Shown in pieces: positions 34,627 to 46,435 of a stretch of 64,000 nucleotides of DNA. Position numbers and translations under genes: made by a program. How positions within the stretch are numbered: position 1 is the first letter of the stretch; each line of letters opens with the position of its first letter. The stretch is taken from positions 16,379,691 through 16,443,690 of the forward strand of contig OZ023185.1 of NCBI GenBank assembly GCA_963995505.1, written 5' to 3'. The stretch comes from Hypericum androsaemum. Its lineage: Eukaryota > Streptophyta > Magnoliopsida > Malpighiales > Hypericaceae. Under the pieces are notes generated by a model. The model was not told the DNA's origin. It did no database searches and saw nothing but the letters and a program-made list of their open reading frames with translations.

Positions 34627-35261
34627 AATTTAAATTATCTAAATATACAAACTTTTAATTTCATCTGCTCTGGAGTCAGGAGTTCTAACCGGTGATTTTT
34701 TGTTCACTAAATTAAAAAAAGAGTGACCCACGATATTTTAATTTCCTTATCCTTACCTTACCGTGAGAGGTCAAAAAATATCACGAGTTCAAGACTCAAA
34801 AATCAAAATCGTGCTGAAACCCTAAAACCTTAAATTCGTCTCTTAAATTTGGATGACCACTCATTTATTTTATTTTTTAATTCGAATTATTGGCATCCGT
34901 ATCTAAAATTATTTCGAATTTTTGATGAGTCACTATTCAAATTCGGATTCGAATCGAGACATAATAATTTCATATATTTCGAATAATAAAAAATTTAGAT
35001 AATCGAATTTATATTATCCAAATGCTCACTCCTATTCTAAACTTAAAATATTTGGGTCATAGTGATATCAGCAAATTTGGGCCGAATGAAGTTTGATTCA
35101 CTACCGTAGACTTAATCTCTATAGATAAATGGTCATCGACTAAAAAGATAAATAACCGTAAACTAATATTTTATAAAATTAAGTGAGCATGAATATTTCT
35201 TGCCCAATAATTAAGAGATGGAGCAAAATCAAACCCGAACGTATAAAATACGCCGACACGT

Positions 35262-35280
35262 ACACGTGTATAAAACAGCA
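35262..35280 (+). promoter_or_regulatory. G-box plus TATA box
   Basis: ACACGTGTATAAAAC places a CACGTG core (G-box/ABRE type) directly upstream of a TATAAAA box, about 260 bp before the ATG at 35538. The sequence between is C/T-rich like a plant 5' leader. Confidence 0.55.
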
Positions 35281-35537
35281 GATCGCGAATTGTCTTTGAA
35301 ACAAGAAAACGAGGATCACGAGTCTGATCCTCCGCGCCACCCTACCTTATTTGAAAATTAAATCCCCTACCGCCCTAAATCTCTCCCCCGCTCTTTTTCC
35401 CGCCTCTCCCTCTCTCTCCCCCCTCCTTAAAAATCCACGTTCCCCACAAACCCCCAAATCAACTCGCAACTCCCAACCCGAAACCCTAACCCTCCCTCTC
35501 GCGCGCCTCCCAATCCTTTCTCCTCCCCACAAACAAA

Positions 35538-35894
35538 ATGGTGCAAAGGACCCGCCTCGACCCCAACTCATCCTCCTCCTACCTGAGGTTCCTCAAGCCT
35601 GGCGCCCTGGCCCAGCTCCGCAACTCCCGGATCAGCGCCCGGTCGACCCACCTGTCTCTCCCTGTCGTAGCCGTCCCGTCTCCGTCCCCTTCCCCCGCAC
35701 CCGATGCCTCCCCGCGCTTGTCCCCTCCCCGGATCCACTGCTCCGGGCCTCGCTGCCCCCAGCGGAAGAAGCTATTTGCCTCCAAAGCGGTGCTGTTTCT
35801 CTCCCCCTCCGCCACCACTGCCGCTGCACCGGACTCCCCAGGAACCGTCATTGGATCGTTGAGTAATGACAATAGCTTCGTTGTAGCCCATTGA
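35538..35894 (+). CDS. Small protein of unknown function, 118 aa
   Basis: Starts MVQRTRLDPNSSSSYLRFLK and continues PGALAQLRNSRISARS, then a Pro/Ser-rich middle and a Cys-containing segment (IHCSGPRCPQRKKLF), ending NDNSFVVAH. The ATG has a good plant context (ACAAAATGGTG), and a G-box/TATA pair and a C/T-rich leader precede it. I do not recognise a domain; the basic N-terminal block looks conserved-gene-like rather than random. The overlapping frame at 35351-35866 is Pro/Arg-rich shadow coding. A single exon is assumed. Confidence that this is a gene is moderate; function is unknown. Confidence 0.55.
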   Translation: MVQRTRLDPNSSSSYLRFLKPGALAQLRNSRISARSTHLSLPVVAVPSPSPSPAPDASPRLSPPRIHCSGPRCPQRKKLFASKAVLFLSPSATTAAAPDSPGTVIGSLSNDNSFVVAH

Positions 35895-36381
35895 ACAGGA
35901 TTTGTCCATTTGATGTTGTAGATTCGTATAATTGTTGTAAGATTAGAACGAGGATTTGTGTCGCTTGTCAAAAAAATAAAATAAAACAGAAACTATGTCA
36001 TGAAAGGAAGAGATGGTGGTGAAGGCTCGTTGTGTCATTATTCGATACTTAAGATCGAACTCCGTAATAATCACTCATCTTTTGGTTCGATTGTTGCGTT
36101 AATTGAGTACGTAGTCATCGTCTAATCAACTCGTTCGACTGCATTGATTAGAAGGTAGATGCAGTAATTAGGTTGTTTGCTTGCCATTTGCATTGTTTGG
36201 TTTGTTATTAAAGTTAATTGAAGTCTTATGAACTTGCCATTTGCACTGTTTGGTGGGTCTTTGAAGTCAAATGGGAAGTCCTATGAAGTTATTTGCAGCA
36301 ATTTGTTTGCCTTTTCCTGATTTGCGGTGCTGATTTGGAGAAGAGAATTCGATAATTGGTCCATCAGATACGATCGATCCG

Positions 36382-36770
36382 TTCATAACGACATTGTTCA
36401 GTTGTCCTTCCATCTAAGGGTGTTCATATGTATAGTGCTTCATTTACTTTCTGCTTTTTGGAGAATGATATGTTTGCTCCTATGGTGTTCATTAACAGTT
36501 TTTTTTTTGTTGTCGAGGAGGGGCAGTAATAATAGCCCCTAAAGACTTCATTGAAACATTAAGACGTTATTACAACAGATCTCGGAAAGGAGGTTCACGT
36601 TAATCTCTTTATAGCAAAGTGCTTAATTGGAGGGTGAAAGCCATGCTTGGCCATCCAATTTGTGCATGAGCAGGCTTCCCTTCTTCCCAATAGCCTAACT
36701 GAATCTGAAACTGCCTCTTAGTATTGATCCCCTGGTGGTTCTGCTCTGTAAACTTTGCTTGCCAATTCTG
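36382..36770. repeat. Segment duplicated at 51140-51990
   Basis: Shares several collinear blocks with the 51-kb region: TTGTTCAGTTGT, GTTTGCTCC.ATGGTGTTCA, GGGGCAGTAA, GCCCCTAAAGAC, ATTACAACAGATCTCG, then CTGAATCTGAAACTGCC further on. The block from about 36478 (poly-T then GGGGCAG) looks like a LINE 3' end on the minus strand. I see no intact gene. The rest of 35895-37383 is unassigned sequence. Confidence 0.6.
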
Positions 36771-38510
36771 CATCTGTTTATGCGGGTGCAATCGTTGCTG
36801 GTGTTATTATACGGTCTAATAAACTTGCAGCACTGATGGCTAGCGCATACTGCATTGCATATTGTCGGGTCCTCGTCGAAGTTGCGGTTAACCGTCGGCA
36901 GCCATGATCCTTCGTTTTCGCATAAGTGATCCCTGACTCTGTTGTGTTGCAACTGCTAGCAAGGAGCATACGATGTCGTTACAGATGAAGATCCATCCCT
37001 TGCTTATAGGGTCCATTGGATCCTTTTGCCATTGGTTTTATGCTCCACATTATTTCTGCCACAGGCATCTAGCATTGACATAAGAAGTTGACTTGTGTGA
37101 CCATGGTCAGCCTCAGCCACTTCCGTCGTCGAATGAATATGAGAATAAGTTCTTCTGATTGTGACTTAACTTTATTTGTTGCACGTTCTGCTCTTTATGG
37201 AAGTCCGTCCTTATTTGAAGGATTTTGATTTGTAATTTGTCCGAAAATTTCCCAATTTGATTATACAGGAGGAATCCTAATTCCCAAAGTTGGGAAAGTT
37301 CTTCCTCAACCTATCTCACCCGATTACGAAGACGGCGAATCCGAAGTCCCATCAAAGGCCATTCAAGGCTGCGAAGGGACTATGTGAAAATGGCAGATTC
37401 GTTGTCACAATAGACCAACCCAAGACCAGTATCGGGGACATGTAAAGCATCCAGAAGGTACCGGAGCCACTGGAGCTCCTTGGCAAGTAAGGCAGAGCCC
37501 GATACTCGGCTTCACAAGATGAAAGAGAGACGGTTGTCTATTTCTTGGAACGCCAAGAAATTAAGGAGTGGCCAAGAAACACGGCGAATCCAGAAATACA
37601 ACGACGAGTGTCAGGGCATTTTCCATAGTTACTGTCGCAATAAGCCTTCAGGTGAAGGGGCGAGGAAGCAGAGTGGAACAGACCATGTCCTGGAGACCCT
37701 TTGAGGTAACGAAGAACACTGTACGCTGCTCGCAATTGAATATCAGTAGGGGCACTCATATACTGGCTTAATTAATGTACTGGTAGCTGATGTCAGGGCG
37801 GGTGGTGGTTACATAAAGAAGTCTCCCAAAGAGAGTGCGATAAGTAGAGGAGGTGATTGGTTTGACAGGATCCAGAACATAATCCTCATCAATCTCGACG
37901 GAGGAGGCTTCATCAAGCAGATTACCGTCCTCAGCATTCAAACGACAAGTGGACTCCATAGGGGAATTAGCAGGCTTACTGATACGAACCGCTTTGTGAT
38001 TCGCATCACTTACAACCTAGGTACCCTGCATCCTTTAGTAGCTCCAGAACATACTTCTTTTGAGATATGTGTAGACCATCATCCCTGCGGGCCACTTCAA
38101 TTCCTAGGAAATATTTGAGATGACCTTAGTCCTTGAGTTTAAAATGATGATGAAGATAGGCTTTGACTTGGTCTAGAATAGCAATATTAGATCCGGCAAG
38201 CATAATATCATCAACAAAAACCAAAAGAGCTACCAAAGAATTGCCCTGATGTTTAGTGAACAGAGAACAATTTGACTGGGGGCTGTAAAAGAGCAGATGT
38301 GAGCTTAGCAAACCACTGGCGGCTGGCCTGTTTCAGTCCATAAAGTGATTTTCGTAACCTGCACACTTTAGGAGAGTCAGTTGGAGAAACCTATAATCCA
38401 GGAGGTAAGTCCATGTATACCTTTTCTAGGAGATCCTCATTTAAAAATGCATTATTGACATCTAGCTGTAAGAGAGGCCATTTAGCAAATGTAGCCAATG
38501 CCAATAAAAG

Positions 38511-39188
38511 TCAGACTGTTGTGAGCTTAGCAACTGGGGAGAAAGCGTCCAGGAAGTCTATACCCCAAGCTTGTGTATACCCTTTAGCCACCAATCGTGC
38601 TTTGTATCTTTTTAGAGTACCATCAGCCTTGAGTTTGGTCTTATAGACCCACTTGCACCCTATAGTACTCTTCCCTAGTGGTAAATGGACTAGATCCCAA
38701 GTGTGATTATAAGCTAAAGCAGTTAACTCATTGTTCATGGCCTTAATCCAGCAATCTTGTTTAATAGCATCCTGATACCTAGGGGAATCTACTGTTTGGA
38801 GGATTTGAAGGATGTATGCCTTATGGGAAGGAGATAAAGAATCAAAGGACAGACATGAAGTGATAGGATAAGCACTAGAGGAAACAAAAGAAGAGTGAGA
38901 ACAATTGGTAACATTATTGCAAATGAAGTCATGTAAGTATTTGGGAGGATTCCTTATCCTCTGTGACCTGGGCAAATCAGATGGAATAGCAAGGTGATGT
39001 GGTGGTGAAGGAACATCAGGTGTAGAGGTGAAGGCAGGAGATGGTATAGGAGAGGCAGGAGATAGGAGGCCAAGAGAGGGAGGAGTAGCTAGAATTAGAA
39101 TATCTGATGGGTAGTCTGTGAGAGGTGTGGCTAAAGGTAAAACAAGAGTGGGAGACAGATAAGGTTGATAAAGTATTGGTTCATACAC
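38511..39188 (-). pseudogene. Copia reverse transcriptase N-terminal part
   Basis: A 225-codon open stretch: Pro/Ser-rich linker, then the RT entry region (AMNNELTALAYNHTWDLVHL, GCKWVYKTKLKADGTLKRYK, ARLVAKGYTQAWGIDFLDAF). The catalytic FVDDIML motif follows in another frame at about 38240-38200. Part of the element at 37384-42250. Confidence 0.85.
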
Positions 39189-39347
39189 ATAGATATTCTG
39201 AAATGGGAATATGTCCTCATGAAAAATAACATTCCTAGAAATAAAAGTGTTATGAGTGTGTAAGTCATAGACTTTGTAGCCTTTAACCCCAAAAAGGAGG
39301 CATAAAAAAACACAAGATCTTGATCTAGGGTCAAACTTGGTCCTGCC

Positions 39348-39880
39348 CTATGCCAAAGTAGCTATATAGCAAAGGTAACCAAAAACCTTTAAATGTTTAA
39401 AAGTAGGGGGCTGACTGTATAAAAAGTCATATGGTGTTTTATGCATGAGAATAGTGGATGGAGTTCTATTGATAAGAAATATGGCATGCATCAAACAACC
39501 AGCCCAGAAAACTAATGGAACATGGGACTGAAAAAGTAGTGCCCTGGCAACATTTAAAATATGTTGATGCTTTCTCTCAACCCTACCATTTTGTTGAGGG
39601 GTGTGAATGCATGACATTTCATGAATAATGCCTTTATCCTTGTAAAATTCAACCATGGAAAATTATTTTCCCTGATCAGACCTGATAACTTTGATTTTGG
39701 TATGAAATTGTGTTTCAACAAAGTTGCAAAATACAATCAAATGAGAGGAAGCTTCACCCTTAGATTTCATCATATAAATCGAAGTATATCTAGAAAAATC
39801 ATCTAAAATTGTGAAAAAATATTGGAAACCATCATATGAGGGCATATTATATTTTTCCCAAATATCCATATGTACAGTTT
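39348..39880 (-). pseudogene. Copia integrase core
   Basis: Contains FTILDDFSRYTSIYMMKSK (first Asp), IKVIRSDQGK (second Asp) followed by an in-frame stop, and [20 protein letters not shown] (Glu of the D,D35E triad). The stop after RSDQGK near 39662 inactivates it. Confidence 0.85.
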
Positions 39881-42800
39881 CAAAATTGGCAGAAGCTTTA
39901 TTTGAGCTAATGGGAAATGGTAGTCGTTTGAACTTGGCTAGATTGCATACATCACAATGCTTATTGTCGAGGAAAGTAATTGCAGGGTAAGTATTCTGAT
40001 AGTAGGGTAGTTGACTAGATGATACATGGCCAAGTCTATTATGCCAAATGTCTTGGTTTGCAGGAGAAAGTTGAATGGTATTGACAATGGTGTTGGTAGG
40101 GGGAGACTGGTGTGGATGATGATGCCCAGATGTTGTCTCAAGAATGTAAAGGCCTTGACGTAGAATGGCTTTACCAATCGTTCTCGAAGTGAGGTTGTAC
40201 TGAATAGAATAGGAAAATCTATCAAATTGAACTATGTAGGAAGATTGGTGTAGAAGTTTTCCTATGGAGATTAGGTTGACTGTGAAACAAAGGCTATAAA
40301 GGACATCATATAGGAGAAGGTTTGGATTTAACTGTACAATACCAGAATGTGTAGCTATTGCTTTATCTCCATTAGGAAGACCTAGTGTAATATGAGGAAT
40401 GGGTGTATGACAAAGAAAAGAGTCTACAGAACAAGCAACATGATCTGTTGCTCCAGAATCTAATATCTATATAGAATTGAATGAAGTTCTAATAAAGGAA
40501 AAAGATAAGTGTTTAGTACCGGATGATTGATGAGGGTTGTTGAATTCTGTAGGATTGAATACCAGGTTGGCAGAAGCATAAGGGGAGCCTATTGAAGAGT
40601 TAGTAGGAGGAGGTCCTGCAGAAAAGGAAGAAGCTGCAGAAAAAGGATTAGCAGCTCCTGAAGGCCCTGCAGAGAAAGGATTCACAGTGCCAGAGAGTAC
40701 TGCAGATGAAGAATTTGCAGCACCAGAGTTGATACCATAGGACGGATTACTAGGAGCCATCTGCTGAAACAAAATAAGTAGGCTATTATACTGCTCAGTT
40801 GATAATTCCGCTTGGCCTAATCTATTTCCCATATGCTGAGTATCAACCTGATTGATCGTCCTTCCTTCAGCAGCATTGTTATAATTCTGTTTAGGAAAAC
40901 CAGAATTTGTGAATTGAGTATTACTTCTCTCTCTGTCTTCTTGATTTCTAAACTTTCAATTAGGAGGATAACCATACTTCTTAAAGTACTTATCCACTAC
41001 ATGTCCAATAGCCCCACAAAATGTGCACTGCGGTCGCTTCCCATTGTTCCATTGCTTATGACCTTGTACAGTAAAAGCATATGATTTAGATGACTCATTT
41101 CCTCCTTGTGAATTGTTCGCATTATGTACCATGGAAGTTGTGCTAGTCGAAAACTACCTCTCTTATTGTAGTGCTAAGAACAGTACCCTACTGATAGGTG
41201 CCAGAGGATCCATAAGAAGAATCTGTGACTTTGTGGTTGCAAAGTTCTCATTCAGTCCTTTAAGAAACAATGTTACCTTATCACATTCTCTGTACTATTT
41301 TACCAGCTTGAAGAGCTCACAATTGTCACCAGAAGCTTCTGGCTTACACTTACAATGAGGTAATGACCTAAATTGCACAAATTGTTCCTACAGGTTTCTG
41401 AAATTGGTAAAATAGTCACCGATACTAAGTGCACCATGTTTCAAAGAATATATCTCCTCCTACAAATTAGTCACTCTCACAGCATCTCCTCTGCCATATC
41501 TCTCTTTGAGATCTAACCAAAGCTCATAGGTTGTATCAAATCATAGTAGAGTCTGTGCAATAGGAACTTCAACAACATTCATAATCCAGTTTATAACGGT
41601 TGTATTGCATCTTTCCCAGCTTACGTATGTAACATCATATATCGAAGGGGCTACAATAGATCAATCTATAAACCCTAGCTTGTTCTTAGATCTCAGGATC
41701 AAAAACACAGAACGACTCCAAGATTGATAGACTTCCATTCAATAGAGGTCTCACAAAAACGAGAGATGGATTCAATAGATGATAAGGACTTACGTTAACT
41801 TTCCCTTGTACTTCAACTTCTCCATGATTATCCATACTAAAACCTTGCAGATCTTGACTACGAAGAAAGGAAACTTACAGGAAAGCTCTGTCTGAGCTCT
41901 GATACTATGTGAAAATAGCAGAAGCAAATGATCTTCTTCCTAGCTGCAGCTAGAAGAAGCTCAAGAACAAGCAATAACCATCGTGAAGAGAGAGAGAAAA
42001 GCTTTCTATTATTGGAAAAGCTAGTAAAGTATATGTATTTCTAACTACTTAGGCCTATATATACTAAGTACAGCTGGAAGTCTTTGATAACCGCCTTATT
42101 TTAACGGTTCAGATGATGCCACATCATCGATCAAATACAATAGTAAATCTGTGACTAACTTCTTCCATCTTTCCTTCTTGTTGCATGAGCCCACCTGGAG
42201 AAATAAGGTTCAGCCCAGGTTGTAATATGTTTAGGCCCGGAATAATATACTTGGCGGCTCATTCTGCTCTTTCTTCACAAACTTGGGCCGCTTCAACTTC
42301 TTCTCCACTTTCAGAGACTTCTTCTCCACTTTCTCTTTCGTCTTCACTTCCTCTTCCTCTCTTTCCTGATAGACATGCAAAGTGATGGAGGTAGATGGAG
42401 CTACTCCTTCAAGGGCTTCGGAGTGGCATAACAGACTATACGGCTCCCTTATTCGAAAATGCGCCAAAGTTTCTGGATTGATTTTTATGTTAATATTTGC
42501 TTATCTAATTAAGTTCTTTTGAGACAGAATTTGTGAGGAAAAAGGTTGATGGATGGATGTTGTTTTGGTAAAAATTGTCAAACATACATTAAAATCCTTC
42601 TAAAGTGATATCGTTAGTACTAGATAAAAATATCATTTTATAAAAGTTACCACATGTTTATGTTTTTAGCTCTAAAATTATGAAAATTGAATTCATGGTC
42701 AATAATTATGTAAATATCTAAAAAATTACTTTGTCTATATAAAGTCATCTAAAATCTCGACTTATAGCGCCATTGAAATGCAACACTGGATTAAATTATA

Positions 42801-43381
42801 TTATATGACGATGATCACAAAGACTATTTGAAGTCAATTTAAAAGATGAACGTTGATGTAAAATTTATCAAATAAACAAGTCTAACACCAAACTAGTATC
42901 TTAAAATATTTTTTCAATTCATAAAGTATGTTAAACATATGTATTTATTAAAAAATATCACTTTACACGAATGTTGGGACCGAGATTTAGCACTAATATT
43001 TTTTTAAAAAGTATTAGTTATTACGATAGAATAATCCTGCCAAATCAGGACATATATATTTTTTTAAATCAATTTAGAGAGGTTATCATTTTATAGAGGT
43101 TTTATATAGTAAAACACTTCTCTAAGCCAACGTAAGAGCACAGAAAATTAGAGTCTTTTTTCGGAGGGGGTCAGAATTTCTGATAATTACGAGAATGGGC
43201 TTCTCAGAACATGTATTACTTATCTGGAGTTGGAGCAAAAAAAGTACAATTTCAGACATTTCCAGTTGTCATAAAACACACAAAAAGAGCGTTTTATCAA
43301 GAAAATGCCATGTTTTGTGCATTTTCGGTCATAAGCCATGACCAATATAAACACCCCGGCATCGGCTTGTGCTCCGGCTTC

Positions 43382-43777
43382 ACTGGGAAGGGAGCGGATT
43401 TGGTCCTGGAATGTCAAATCCAGCCAGGACCGTCCTTGGCAATTTAATGGTTGATTTAGTTATGATTCAATGGTTCACTTAATTATGATTCAATGGTCTA
43501 TCTAGTTATGATTCAATGGTCCGTTTTTTCCCGTCCCGGATGAATCGGGGTCTGTCCCAGTTACGATTCAATGGTTTACTCAATTACGATTCAATGGTTT
43601 ACTCAGTTACGATTCAATGGTTTACCCAGTTATGATTCAATGGTTGTGGACTTTTTTTATTTTGCACTCCCGCATTTCTGCATTTTTGTAAAATAGTCCC
43701 CGCATGTCCTTCAATAAAAATCCTACAGCACCGTGCTAAATTTGGCCTCCAGGACCAAATCCGGTCCCTACTGGGAA
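43382..43777. mobile_element. hAT-type MITE carrying an internal minisatellite
   Basis: The body is 43390-43769. ACTGGGAA flanks both sides exactly (43382-43389, 43770-43777). The ends are inverted: GGGAGCGGATTTGGTCCTGG against AGGGACCGGATTTGGTCCTG. The interior is a short tandem array described separately. Confidence 0.75.
43445..43650 (+). repeat. Minisatellite, about 22-bp unit
   Basis: Around eight copies of a unit like ACTCAGTTACGATTCAATGG, with GTTATGATTCAATGG variants. An 8-9 copy array of this type inside a MITE suggests local replication slippage. No coding. Confidence 0.85.
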
Positions 43778-44967
43778 GGGGTGAGCTCCCCCTTTTCTGG
43801 TAAATTAAATACCAATACCAGTGCAAAGTAAATGGTTCCTAATATACATCCAGGGCGGGTAGCATCAAAATTGTAAAAAATAACACCACGGGCTAAGCGA
43901 CCCAACGCATCATTTTATTTTAAATTTTTTTTAGACATTTTGTATACAAATAATTAATTTTAAATATAAATCCCCGCAAAAAAATTAATTTTAAATATAA
44001 ATAGTTCAAATGAAGTCAAAAAATTAATAACATAGTATTTTAAATGACATTGATGTCAAATAAGTGATGAGGCAAAATAATTTTCCAAAGAGAACCCCTT
44101 TCCAATATTTTAATTAAATGGCAGTTTTAGCGTTAATTTGATCTTGAAGATTTGCTCATTAATTTATTTTATTTTTTTCGGTCTGGGCTCATTAGTTTAT
44201 TATTAGAAGTGATCAACCTAGCTTTCTTTCCTTAATTTAATAATTACCGTCTTTTAAACTTGTAGACCATAGTCATTGTACCAATAATTATTTACATCAA
44301 TCGATATTGAAGTTGTTCAGTTTAACAAAGAAATATCAAGTTTATTTTATTAAAAATATAATTTTTTAAATAGTTGTTAAATAAATTATTATTATTCAAA
44401 TATTATACTTAACTCCAATTTGAATTTGTTAATTTAGTAAGTGTTCGGATATCAGCAGGAGTTTCATTATAAAAACACTCTTTGGTGCAAGTCCAATTCA
44501 AACTTGTGAGATTTACATAAAGAGCGAGCCGTTTCTGGAAAGCCAGAGCCAAGCCGAATCTGAAGTTGAGATTGAATAATGCTCCTTTTTGTGCGTTTTA
44601 TGGCAACTGGAAACGCCTCAAATTGGGTATTTTTTGGCAATCCCAGACAAATAATACATACCCCGAGAACTCCATTTTTATAATTGTCAAAAATTCTAAC
44701 TCTCTCCAAAAAAAGACTCGGGAAATTATTGATTGGTGGCCAAGCAACTTCAGATCCCACGTATAATTTTGTGGTGATTTTTTTTCGTAATAAATGATAA
44801 TAATTGAATCATTAGAGATATGATGGACCACTGCAAAATTTTCCACGGATTTCTACCTTCTTTATTGCGTTAAACATGGGAAATGCTTGGAAAAAAGGTC
44901 TCCACACTACAACTCTGATACCCCGTAAATGATATGTACTATCTGAAATGTCTTAAGTAATTTGATT

Positions 44968-45099
44968 GGTACTATTCATACCAACAAGGTGCACCTTCTT
45001 TTCTAGCACGTATCTTGAGAGAACTCCAAAGTTAAACGCGTTTGGCCGGGAGTAAGATCAGGATGGGTGACCTCATGTGAAGTATTTTCCGGGATGCGT
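44968..45099 (+). repeat. 5S rRNA-derived sequence in Cassandra 5' LTR
   Basis: Matches plant 5S rRNA through AGAACTCCAAAGTTAAACG, GGGAGTAAGATCAGGATGGG and TGACCTC, with substitutions. Not a genuine 5S gene: it is embedded in an LTR and diverged. Confidence 0.85.
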
Positions 45100-45315
45100 G
45101 TGAGTGAGGACAAAATACGCTGGAAAAGACTCGTGTTGTTCTGTAGAGACAGTTGATCGGATCACGGGGCATTACATATGGTATCAGAGCAAATACACTT
45201 TTGGGACTGTTCTGTATTCTCTCTGGCACGACGAGGACGTCGCGAATTTAAGGAGGGGTGAATGTGATACCCGTAAATGATATGTACTGTCTGAAATGCC
45301 TTAAGTGATTTGATT

Positions 45316-45446
45316 GGTACTATCCATACCAATAAGGTGTACCTTCTTTTCTGGCACGTATTTTGAGAGAACTCCAAGGTTAAACATGTTTGGCTGGGAG
45401 TAGGATCAGGATGGGTGACCTCCTGGGAAGTATTTTCTAGGATGCG
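45316..45446 (+). repeat. 5S rRNA-derived sequence in Cassandra 3' LTR
   Basis: Same arrangement as the 5' LTR copy. It is closer to a normal 5S in the block GGATGGGTGACCTCCTGGGA. Confidence 0.85.
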
Positions 45447-45802
45447 TGTGAGTGAGGACAAAATACACTGAAAAAGACCAGTGTTGGTCTGTGAAAACAG
45501 TCGGTCGAATCACGGGATATTACAACAATATTATTAAGTAGTTTCATTTTGGGGAATTTTTGGTACAAAGCTATTGCTAGTCTGATAGTGGTTGATAAGA
45601 TATTTATGACACTTTATCAAGATCGGAAGTTTCGTGACATTAGACGCGAGGATTTGAATTCAGGGGGACTACATAAAAATAAAAATCATTCCCATGGTAT
45701 GGACTAAATATGGGCCTTTAGATTTGATCAAATTCTTTTTTTACAGATCTGATGGTCAGAATCTGTTGAGGGAATTTTCGAGTTTTTATCCAAACATGCT
45801 CA

Positions 45803-46156
45803 TTAGAGTTTCACCTTTTTTCTATATAATTCCACAAAAAAAATATAATCCCACCTCCCCCCCTCCCCCCCCCCCCCCATGTACTCCTCTTCTTCTTCCT
45901 CCTCCTCCTCTTCCTCCTCTTCGATAGAGCTATTCCGGAATGGCAACAAGCTGGACCTCAGCTTCGAGAGACCGCTCTTCAAGCTCCCGCCGAGCTCTGC
46001 CAGATCGTTCCTAATCCCGACGAGCCCCTTCGGCGACGGCTCCACCTCATCCACCCCTCCGCCGACGGCGCCCAGCGGCTGGGCCTCCCGGCTCCGCTCC
46101 GACGACGAATAGGACGTCGGCGATTGCGGCAGAGGCTCCTTGAAGAGCCACGACAT
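45803..46156 (-). pseudogene. Captured first exon resembling a BSD-domain protein
   Basis: Starts MSWLFKEPLPQSP, continues through a Ser/Glu-rich stretch to PKGLVGIRNDLAELGGSLKS and GLSKLRSSL, which resembles the N-terminal region of plant BSD-domain (DOS2/BSD) proteins (GVRNDLAELGGS.K.G). The frame then runs into a glutamate repeat and a poly-glycine tract, encoded by GAG/GAA repeats and a poly-G run, and leaves the gene. The BSD domain itself is absent. It lies within MULE-like element X, so it is probably a captured fragment. Confidence 0.5.
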
Positions 46157-46435
46157 GGATGCTTCCCGTTTTGTCCTTTTTTCTATAATTTTTTTGGGAT
46201 TATAATTTAGAGAGGTTTTTGGCCTTTTGGGAAAAGGGGAGGGCAGGGGTTTATAAGTTTTTAGACCACGTCGTGGTGTGCTTATTTAGTCCAATACGGC
46301 TCACCTGTCTCTAGATCTTCAATCTCTCTATCTATGTCCCTTCAATTTTGTTGATCGTGGTGTGCTTATTCGTCATCGTTTAGGGTTCTCGTTATATTAG
46401 AGGTAATATCTTCTTTCGAACAAAAAAATTCCTAG

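Larger units (their letters stand above)
32036..35042. mobile_element. hAT-type MITE split by copia copy C
   Basis: The two halves are 32044-32170 and 34627-35034. Left end TAGGAGTGAGCAAAAATCC; right end (inverted) TAGGAGTGAGCATTTGG. The flanks TTCTAATC (32036-32043) and TTCTAAAC (35035-35042) match at 7 of 8 bases, fitting a hAT duplication. The copia copy C lies inside it, so the MITE is older. Confidence 0.7.
37384..42250 (-). mobile_element. Decayed Ty1/copia retrotransposon (all domains, truncated 3' end)
   Basis: Read on the minus strand. The LTR starts at 41908 (its outer limit is unclear, about 42140-42250), followed by a degenerate primer binding site (GTATCAGAGC). Then come Gag with a zinc knuckle (CTFCGAIGHV near 41020), protease DSGATDH (near 40440), integrase zinc finger and core ([35 protein letters not shown]; 40050-39350), reverse transcriptase (WVYKTKLKADGTLKRYKARL, FVDDIMLAG; 38700-38150) and RNase H (CDSNYGKCPDTRRCISG, then SLSSCEAEYRAL; 37660-37490). 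Stops and frame changes are frequent. Sequence stops matching near 37384 and no 3' LTR is visible. Confidence 0.85.
44909..45529 (+). mobile_element. Cassandra TRIM retrotransposon with 5S rRNA sequence in its LTRs
   Basis: LTRs at 44914-45176 and 45263-45524 (about 262 bp), ending ATTACA. The interior is only 86 bp: primer binding site TGGTATCAGAGC (45179-45190) and a purine tract AGGAGGGGTGAA before the 3' LTR. The flanks ACAAC / ACAAT match at 4 of 5 bases. Each LTR contains a 5S rRNA-like stretch with the internal promoter block (GGATGGGTGACCTC). No protein coding, as usual for Cassandra, which is mobilised by other elements' enzymes. The first base of the 5' LTR appears mutated (TCTGATACC against TGTGATACC). 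Confidence 0.92.

Noticed and set aside
43445..43650. CRISPR-like array
   Set aside because: The repeats are nearly contiguous with no unique spacers of constant length, and the DNA is from a plant nucleus; it is a minisatellite.
44968..45446. Possible 5S rRNA genes
   Set aside because: Both 5S-like stretches are diverged and lie inside LTRs with a tRNA-Met primer site between them, so they belong to a Cassandra element.
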